A stretch of 64,000 bases of DNA from Tellurirhabdus rosea. Lineage in GTDB: Bacteria > Bacteroidota > Bacteroidia > Cytophagales > Spirosomataceae. A program made the translations under genes and the position numbers. The stretch spans positions 2,182,001-2,246,000 of the forward strand of contig NZ_CP111085.1 in the NCBI RefSeq assembly GCF_026278345.1. Direction: 5' to 3'. Of this stretch, positions 59,467-64,000 are shown one piece after another (within the stretch, counting starts at the first letter, position 1; every line of letters starts with the position of its first letter). The notes under the pieces were generated by a model that made no database searches, had not been told where the DNA came from, and saw nothing but the letters and a program-made list of their open reading frames with translations.

Positions 59467-59597
59467 TTATCAGGTGTGAAGTAGGAGATGTGAGGGTTAG
59501 GTATGAGGTGTGAGGTATGAGGTGGCTCCGCCGGTTTGTTCGCTTTCGGGCGGAGCCACCTCACACCTCATACCTAACACCTCATTTCTCATACCTT
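59467..59597. repeat. Inverted repeat of GTATGAGGTGTGAGG words with GGCTCCGCC core
   Basis: The core GGTGGCTCCGCC (59521-59532) pairs with 59549-59560. Outside it the left arm words GGTATGAGGTGTGAGG match TCACACCTCATACC on the right. The repeat fills the purE-LysM gene spacer. Confidence 0.85.
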
Positions 59598-60073
59598 TTC
59601 TTCGTTTCTTTACTCATTTCGTCTACCTTCTCCTTCAAATTCTCCTTGTACTGCTGCAGACGGTCAGCCAGCGCCTCGTCCGACGTGCCGACGATCTGCG
59701 CGGCCAGAATACCGGCGTTCCGGGCTCCGTTGAGCGCTACCGTGGCTACAGGGACCCCGGACGGCATCTGCAGAATCGACAGCACGGAGTCCCAGCCATC
59801 AATGGAATTGCTCGATTTGACCGGCACTCCGATAACGGGCAGGGTCGTCAGCGAGGCAACCATGCCTGGCAGATGGGCGGCCCCTCCCGCTCCGGCGATG
59901 ATAACTTTCAGTCCGCGCTGGCGGGCAGTCTTTCCATATTCCACCATTTTCTCCGGCGTCCGGTGCGCCGATACAACGTCAATTTCGTACGGAACCCCGA
60001 GTTCCGCCAGTATGTCGGCAGCTTCCTGCATGACCTTCAGGTCCGAGCTGCTGCCCATGATAATTCCAATCAT
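59582..60073 (-). CDS. purE: N5-carboxyaminoimidazole ribonucleotide mutase (PurE)
   Basis: PurE converts N5-CAIR to CAIR in purine synthesis. The 163-aa protein has the signature [20 protein letters not shown] at its N-terminus, [14 protein letters not shown] (about 34-47), where His38 is the catalytic His, and [16 protein letters not shown] (about 66-81). Length is normal for the class I enzyme. It is the second gene behind purK, with a hairpin repeat between them, so the two are probably co-transcribed with reduced coupling. Confidence 0.95.
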   Translation of the reverse strand: MIGIIMGSSSDLKVMQEAADILAELGVPYEIDVVSAHRTPEKMVEYGKTARQRGLKVIIAGAGGAAHLPGMVASLTTLPVIGVPVKSSNSIDGWDSVLSILQMPSGVPVATVALNGARNAGILAAQIVGTSDEALADRLQQYKENLKEKVDEMSKETKKRYEK

Positions 60074-60078
60074 AATTT

Positions 60079-60162
60079 CAGTTATGAGTTATAAGTTAAG
60101 AATGATGAGTAGGCTGTCGCCCGCAATCCTTAACTCCTAACTCATAATTCTTAACTCACAAC
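60079..60162. repeat. Inverted repeat of TTAAGAAT/GTTATGAG words in the purK-purE spacer
   Basis: AGTTATGAGTTATAAGTTAAG (from 60080) is complementary in parts to CTTAACTCCTAACTCATAATTC (60128 onward). It is located inside an operon and overlaps the end of purK. Confidence 0.75.
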
Positions 60163-61290
60163 TTTAATGCTTCTTTTGATGATGTCTGCTTTCGCCTGAA
60201 TCTGGCTTAAGGTCTCTCCAATAACGGTAATATGGCCCATTTTGCGAAACGGACGGGTTATTTTTTTACCGTAGAGGAACGGGAAAACGCCCGGCATGGC
60301 CAGCAGCGTCTCCATGCCCTCGTACCGAGCGGGGCCGTCGTGGCCGGGTTCGCCAAGCAGATTGAGCATGGCGGCGGGCGTCAGAATGGCTGTATCGCCC
60401 AGCGGCAGGTTCAGGATGGCCCGCCAGTGCTGTTCAAACTGGGACGTTACGTTCGCCCGGATGGTGTGGTGCCCGCTGTTGTGCGGACGGGGAGCCACTT
60501 CGTTGATGAGGATTTCTCCCTTTTTGGTCAGAAACATTTCCACCGCCAGCAACCCGACGATGCCGAATGCCTCGGCCGTGCGGCGGGCGATTTCCTGCGC
60601 CTGCTGGTTGATTTCCTCCGTGATTTCGGCGGGAGCAAACAGGTACTCGACCAGATTCTGTTCCGGATGAAAAACCATCTCCACGGTCGGAAAAACCGTG
60701 ACTTCGCCGTTCTCGCTCCGGGCCACAATCACTGCCAGTTCCTTGTGAAAATCGACCGCTTTTTCGAGCACGCCCGGCGCGTCGAAGGCTTTGTCCGCCT
60801 CCTCTACGGAGGCAATCCGCTGCACACCCCGGCCGTCGTAGCCATCGCGCCCGAGCTTATGGAAAGCGGGCAGGAAATGGGCGTTCACCCGGACTTCTTC
60901 GCGGGTGCTGGTCAGGATAAAATTCGCCGTAGGCAGGTTGTGGTCGCGGTAAAACTGCTTCTGCGCCCGTTTGTCCTGAATCGTCCGGATCACCGACGGC
61001 TGCGGATAGACCCGTTTGCCTTCGCGCTCCAGGGCTTCGAGGGCATCCACGTTTACGCGCTCGATCTCGATGGTCAGCACATCGACCGTCTGCCCGAACT
61101 GGTACACGGTTTCGTAATCCGTGAGGGAGCCCTGCGTAAACGACGTGGCGAGGTGGCGGCAGGGCGCTTCGGCGTCGGGGTCCATCACATGCACCGCCAG
61201 GTTCCAGTCGATGCCCGCCTGCAGCAGCATCAGGCCAAGCTGTCCGCCGCCGAGGATACCGATGCGGGTCTGAGGATTAAAATTTGTCAT
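60151..61290 (-). CDS. purK: N5-carboxyaminoimidazole ribonucleotide synthase (PurK)
   Basis: PurK uses ATP to carboxylate AIR, giving N5-CAIR, the substrate of PurE. The start at 61290 (MTNFNPQTRIGILGGGQLGLMLLQAG) gives 379 aa with the ATP-grasp fold. Key segments are GGGQLG (residues 13-18), FHKLGRDGYDGRGV, ARSENGEVTVFP and INEVAPRPHNSGH, the metal-binding and AIR-contacting regions. Longer in-frame sequence upstream lacks similarity. Promoter -7 box at 61307-61314. Operon with purE downstream. Confidence 0.94.
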   Translation of the reverse strand: MTNFNPQTRIGILGGGQLGLMLLQAGIDWNLAVHVMDPDAEAPCRHLATSFTQGSLTDYETVYQFGQTVDVLTIEIERVNVDALEALEREGKRVYPQPSVIRTIQDKRAQKQFYRDHNLPTANFILTSTREEVRVNAHFLPAFHKLGRDGYDGRGVQRIASVEEADKAFDAPGVLEKAVDFHKELAVIVARSENGEVTVFPTVEMVFHPEQNLVEYLFAPAEITEEINQQAQEIARRTAEAFGIVGLLAVEMFLTKKGEILINEVAPRPHNSGHHTIRANVTSQFEQHWRAILNLPLGDTAILTPAAMLNLLGEPGHDGPARYEGMETLLAMPGVFPFLYGKKITRPFRKMGHITVIGETLSQIQAKADIIKRSIKVVS

Positions 61291-61306
61291 AGGGAGAAAG
61301 TTGGCG

Positions 61307-61314
61307 CAAAAATA
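61307..61314 (-). promoter_or_regulatory. -7 promoter element of purK-purE
   Basis: Minus-strand TATTTTTG is an exact match to TAnnTTTG, 16 bases before the start codon of purK. The leader would be very short. Confidence 0.45.
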
Positions 61315-61464
61315 GGGTTTTCGCACAACTCAATTCATACCTGCCGCCGGAACCGCTTTCTGTTCAGGATGTTTTTCTGTGAAATTGGTTAGTGATTCAG
61401 GGATTTAGCGGTTCAGCCCTCCGGCAAATCACCGTACTCACCTCATTCAACAAGGGACGAAACC

Positions 61465-61670
61465 ATGAACCTTCAATATGTCACCGACTCGCAGGGCACT
61501 CCCACTTGCCGATTGGGAAGCTCTACCGGCCCAATACCACTTGCCGGACTCAGACAATGAGCCGACAGAGGAAATTCTGAACGGTATCAAAGAGGCGCTG
61601 GAGGAAGTGAAGCTGCATCGGCAGAGAAAAAAAGCTAAAGCCCCTTGACGAGCTGCTCGATGAGTTATAG
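61465..61670 (+). pseudogene. Decayed antitoxin gene with two frameshifts
   Basis: From the ATG at 61465 the frames read in turn: MNLQYVTDSQGTPT (frame of 61465), then from 61508 ADWEALPAQYHLPDS and EEILNGIKEALEEVKLHRQR (the next frame), then LDELLDEL from 61644 (the third frame). Joined, they make a short helical antitoxin of about 68 residues like those preceding RelE/ParE-type toxins. Two indels are needed, so no full protein is made. Confidence 0.7.
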
Positions 61671-61879
61671 CCTTCTTACATCCGAGCGCTTTGATCGGGA
61701 ATTAAAACGACTTGCCAGAAAATATCCGTCCTTCAAGTCAGACCTTGTCCGGTTGGGAACCTCCCTAAAGGAAAACCCAACGCAGGGCACTTCCCCCGGC
61801 AAAGGCTGTTACAAAATTCGACTTGCCATTGCGTAGCGGCGGCGGACGGGTCATTACGTATGTGCAGGTAGAAAGATAG
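61660..61879 (+). pseudogene. RelE/ParE-type toxin gene with frameshift near its end
   Basis: MSYSLLTSERFDRELKRLARKYPSFKSDLV... continues to KGCYKIRLAIA and then hits TAG at 61834-61836. Deleting one T at 61834 restores SGGGRVITYVQVER and a stop at 61877-61879, the normal RelE/ParE C-terminus with the catalytic/structural strand. The start ATG overlaps the end of the antitoxin frame, as in intact modules. The truncated 58-aa protein is probably inactive; with the antitoxin also broken, the locus is a relic. Confidence 0.75.
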
Positions 61880-61886
61880 AATCATT

Positions 61887-61976
61887 TCTTGCAGATTGAC
61901 GCGGATTTTTAACGCAGATGTTCGCCGATTTTTCTGTGAAAATCTGCGCTTAAAATCCGCGTCAATCTGCGAAAAA
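61887..61976. repeat. Inverted repeat of GCAGATT words
   Basis: The left arm (61887-61919, TTTCTTGCAGATTGACGCGG...) pairs with the right arm at 61940-61976 (AATCTGCGCTTAAAATCC... to TCTGCGAAAA) with few mismatches. It ends nine bases before the stop of the M14 gene. The vocabulary is shared with 21372-21464. Confidence 0.85.
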
Positions 61977-61984
61977 CCCTTCAT

Positions 61985-63739
61985 TTACTGCGTTTTCTCC
62001 ACTACGCCGCCCTTCCGGCTATCGACCGTGACGGTCAGTTTGCCGGGGTTGCCGCGGACAATCCAGCGGGCCTTCACAAAACCCATGCCCGCAATAGTCG
62101 GCACTTCGACGGTGGCCGGGTTATTCTTCTGCTCCCGGGTCAGGCCAAAATCGGCGTTTTCGACCAGCATGCCTGCGACCACGTTCGCCCCTTTGAGCGT
62201 GATGTAATCCGGCCGCTCGATCTTGTACTTGACGTCGTGGGCCGAGTGCGTCGGAATCACGCGCTGGTTCACCACCGTGGCCGTCACTTCTGTCAGGCCG
62301 TTGCCCAGCGAACGGGTTTCGATGGTCGGAATGTCCAGTTTCGGCGTGTGGTGCGCGTGGAAAAGCGTGAAGGCCATGTTGCGGTGCGCGTCCTCTTCGA
62401 GCATGAAACCGGGGTGGTTCCGGATGTAGTTCTTCTTCGGACCACCGATTTCGACATCGCCGTACTGCGGGTGTTTGTAAGGCTTCCAGGCCACATACGC
62501 GTCGTCGAACAGGAGGTATTTGCCGAACGTGTTGAACTCGTCGTTCTGGAACCGGTTGCTTTCCTGCGGCTTCTGCCGGTACAGCAGGTAAGAGGTCATC
62601 AACTCATTCGAGAACGTGAAAATGCCCCGCCCCAGCGCCATCCAGTCGATTTCGCCGCCGTAAACGGTGTACAAATCCTTGTAAATGACGTAATAATTGT
62701 AGCCGGGAATGATCTTCTCACCTGTTCTGCCAATCACGTCGTACACCGCTACGTCCGACTGCGAGTAGTACTGCTGGTCTTCCTCGGCCCCCGGTCCGCG
62801 CAGGAACATGCCGCCGTAGTTGTGGTAGCTCTGCGCCCCGGCAATGTTGGGATGGGCCATGATGTACTTCTTGATGGCCTGCGTCTCGGGCAGCGTGCCG
62901 GGGTAAAACAAGGCCCCGCTCTGGATGTAGTCCGGCTGCCAGCCCCAGCCCCAGTCGCGGTTGGGGTCGTAACGGCCCACCACGTCTTCGTTCACCTGCC
63001 CGTCGCCGTCGTTGTCGATGCCTTCGATGCCCAGCAGTTCGTACTCGCCCGGCTCCTCGGGTTTGGCCGGAATCATGCGCGTGGGGTCGTTCGGGTCCTG
63101 TTTCCAGCGGCCGAGCGGCGATTTCCGGCGCATCTGCACAATGTTGCCGTCGCCGTCGAGGTCGTCGTATTTGTCTTCGTCCACGTAGCCGTCCCCGTCG
63201 TCGTCCATCGGCATCATGCCCGAGCGCGGCGAGTTGGCGTTGTTCGGATTCCGGATGAAGTCTTCGCGGGCGTCGGGGTTGATGGTCGGGGAAATGTAGA
63301 ACGTTTTATCCTTCAGCAGATTGGTGATGAACTCGACGTTTCCGAAGTTTTCGGCCAGGTACCAGGCCGTGTACATGGCGATCTCCGACCCCTGCAATTC
63401 GTTCGAGTGGATGTTGCCGTCGATGTAAAAACCCGGTTTGCGGTCAGCATTGCCCGTTTTGAAATCCGAAACGACCAGCACCCACAGGTCGCGGCCCTGA
63501 AACGACTTGCCCATCGACTCCACGCGCACCAGGTTCGGGTGGGCTTTGGCCATGTCCTGGCAGAATTTCGTGATGCCCGCGTAGTCGTTGTAATGGTTCC
63601 AGCGCATCGGCACTTTGGGATTGGCCGGCGAGCCGACCGCCCGCATGCCGGTCAGGTCCGGGTTAACCTCGGCGGGTTTCTGCTGGGCAAAGGTGGTATA
63701 GGAAAAAAGGCTTAGCGCCAGGATGAATAGCTTTTTCAT
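61985..63739 (-). CDS. M14 family zinc carboxypeptidase, exported
   Basis: A 584-aa secreted peptidase (signal peptide to TTFAQQ, about residue 19). Zinc ligands are His111 and Glu114 (HSNELQG) and His306 (SYHNYGG), with the catalytic Glu likely in FTFSNELMTSY. An insert at about 178-197 and 240-250 has calcium-binding DxDxDG motifs (DDDGDGYVDED, DLDGDGN, DNDGDGQVNED) like thrombospondin type 3 or dockerin repeats, giving a likely calcium-stabilised surface loop. A C-terminal beta domain (about 430-584) follows. It probably degrades peptides from the environment. Confidence 0.92.
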   Translation of the reverse strand: MKKLFILALSLFSYTTFAQQKPAEVNPDLTGMRAVGSPANPKVPMRWNHYNDYAGITKFCQDMAKAHPNLVRVESMGKSFQGRDLWVLVVSDFKTGNADRKPGFYIDGNIHSNELQGSEIAMYTAWYLAENFGNVEFITNLLKDKTFYISPTINPDAREDFIRNPNNANSPRSGMMPMDDDGDGYVDEDKYDDLDGDGNIVQMRRKSPLGRWKQDPNDPTRMIPAKPEEPGEYELLGIEGIDNDGDGQVNEDVVGRYDPNRDWGWGWQPDYIQSGALFYPGTLPETQAIKKYIMAHPNIAGAQSYHNYGGMFLRGPGAEEDQQYYSQSDVAVYDVIGRTGEKIIPGYNYYVIYKDLYTVYGGEIDWMALGRGIFTFSNELMTSYLLYRQKPQESNRFQNDEFNTFGKYLLFDDAYVAWKPYKHPQYGDVEIGGPKKNYIRNHPGFMLEEDAHRNMAFTLFHAHHTPKLDIPTIETRSLGNGLTEVTATVVNQRVIPTHSAHDVKYKIERPDYITLKGANVVAGMLVENADFGLTREQKNNPATVEVPTIAGMGFVKARWIVRGNPGKLTVTVDSRKGGVVEKTQ

Positions 63740-63742
63740 GGT

Positions 63743-64000
63743 TTATCGGAGGGTTACGTCTACTGATTTGGTGCCGGTCATGGCGTTGCCCGCTTCGAGC
63801 GTGGCGCGGCCGGTGCCGCTGACGAGGAAGCTCACTTCCACCGATTCGCCCGCCGCCATTGGCCCGCGCAGAATCATCCGGCGGCCCGAAACGACGCTCT
63901 GGCCGTTGCCCAGCTTCATTTCGATTTTCATCTTCGGCACAAACCGCACCCGGTCGCCGATTTCCGCCCCCGTCGGCAGCAGCCCCTTGTTGACCACCTG
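63743..64000 (-). CDS. C-terminal part of a second exported protein, probably M14-like
   Basis: The frame is open to the window edge at 64000 and ends at 63743, three bases before the start of the downstream M14 gene, indicating an operon. The 86 visible residues (VVNKGLLPTGAEIGDRVRF ... GTKSVDVTLR) look like the beta-sandwich C-terminal domain of an M14 peptidase, similar in layout to the domain at the end of its neighbour (VVNQRVIPTHSAHDVKYK). The catalytic part lies outside the window, so this is an inference from one domain. Confidence 0.5.
   Translation of the reverse strand, partial: QVVNKGLLPTGAEIGDRVRFVPKMKIEMKLGNGQSVVSGRRMILRGPMAAGESVEVSFLVSGTGRATLEAGNAMTGTKSVDVTLR

Overview
This window looks like a chromosomal segment from a high-GC member of the Bacteroidota, most likely Cytophagales (Spirosoma/Larkinella-like). 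The grounds are a GldG gliding protein, a TonB-dependent receptor paired with a DUF4249 lipoprotein, DUF4834, a short CarB without its C-terminal regulatory domain, many secreted proteins and lipoproteins, and repeated matches to the Bacteroidota promoter -7 element TAnnTTTG ahead of genes. No rRNA, tRNA, CRISPR array or prophage was seen. Taxonomy is an inference from gene content.

Layout. 1-7.3 kb: the end of a UbiA-type prenyltransferase, a TapB-like secreted protein, a divergent lipoprotein/MerC pair, a transglutaminase-like protein, a two-gene ABC transporter with a His-rich periplasmic loop, purN and a small lipoprotein. The lipoprotein, merC and ABC promoters share a 15-bp palindrome (TGCAACnnnGTTGCA) beside their -7 boxes, which suggests one Fur/Zur-like metal regulon. 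7.3-14.2 kb: DUF4834, an aldo/keto reductase, a possible structured RNA with a 57-aa ORF, a Uma2 gene broken by one stop codon, and a bacteriophytochrome kinase with two single-domain response regulators. 14.4-25.2 kb: carB, a DoxX-like membrane protein, a lipoprotein, a class D beta-lactamase, a DUF2264 protein, small secreted proteins and a luciferase-like oxidoreductase.

25.2-26.7 kb: an IS110-family element whose 5' non-coding region reads as a bridge RNA. Its loops match the flanking target and the element's own right end. It sits in the 3-nt loop of an intergenic hairpin between two convergent genes. 26.7-38.1 kb: a DUF4249/TonB receptor pair, a TolB-like propeller protein, YjbQ, a GT2 glycosyltransferase, a CrtI-type desaturase, a CPA-type antiporter and a tiny HExxH protein. 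38.1-49.5 kb: NhaD, an active/inactive M16 protease pair, a GT39-like membrane protein, an esterase, gldG and dnaN. 49.8-64 kb: a SNF2 helicase, a CHASE3 histidine kinase, a PyrR-like phosphoribosyltransferase, YcxB, a DPP IV-like peptidase, a Dabb protein, a LysM protein, purE and purK, a decayed RelE-type toxin-antitoxin module and two adjacent M14 carboxypeptidases.

Overlaying all of this is a striking set of about twenty long intergenic inverted repeats, often starting at stop codons. Their arms are made of short reiterated words, and several share a GC-rich centre (GCTCCGC...GCGGAGC) although the arms differ. Some probably act as bidirectional terminators, and at least one was the landing site of the IS110 element.
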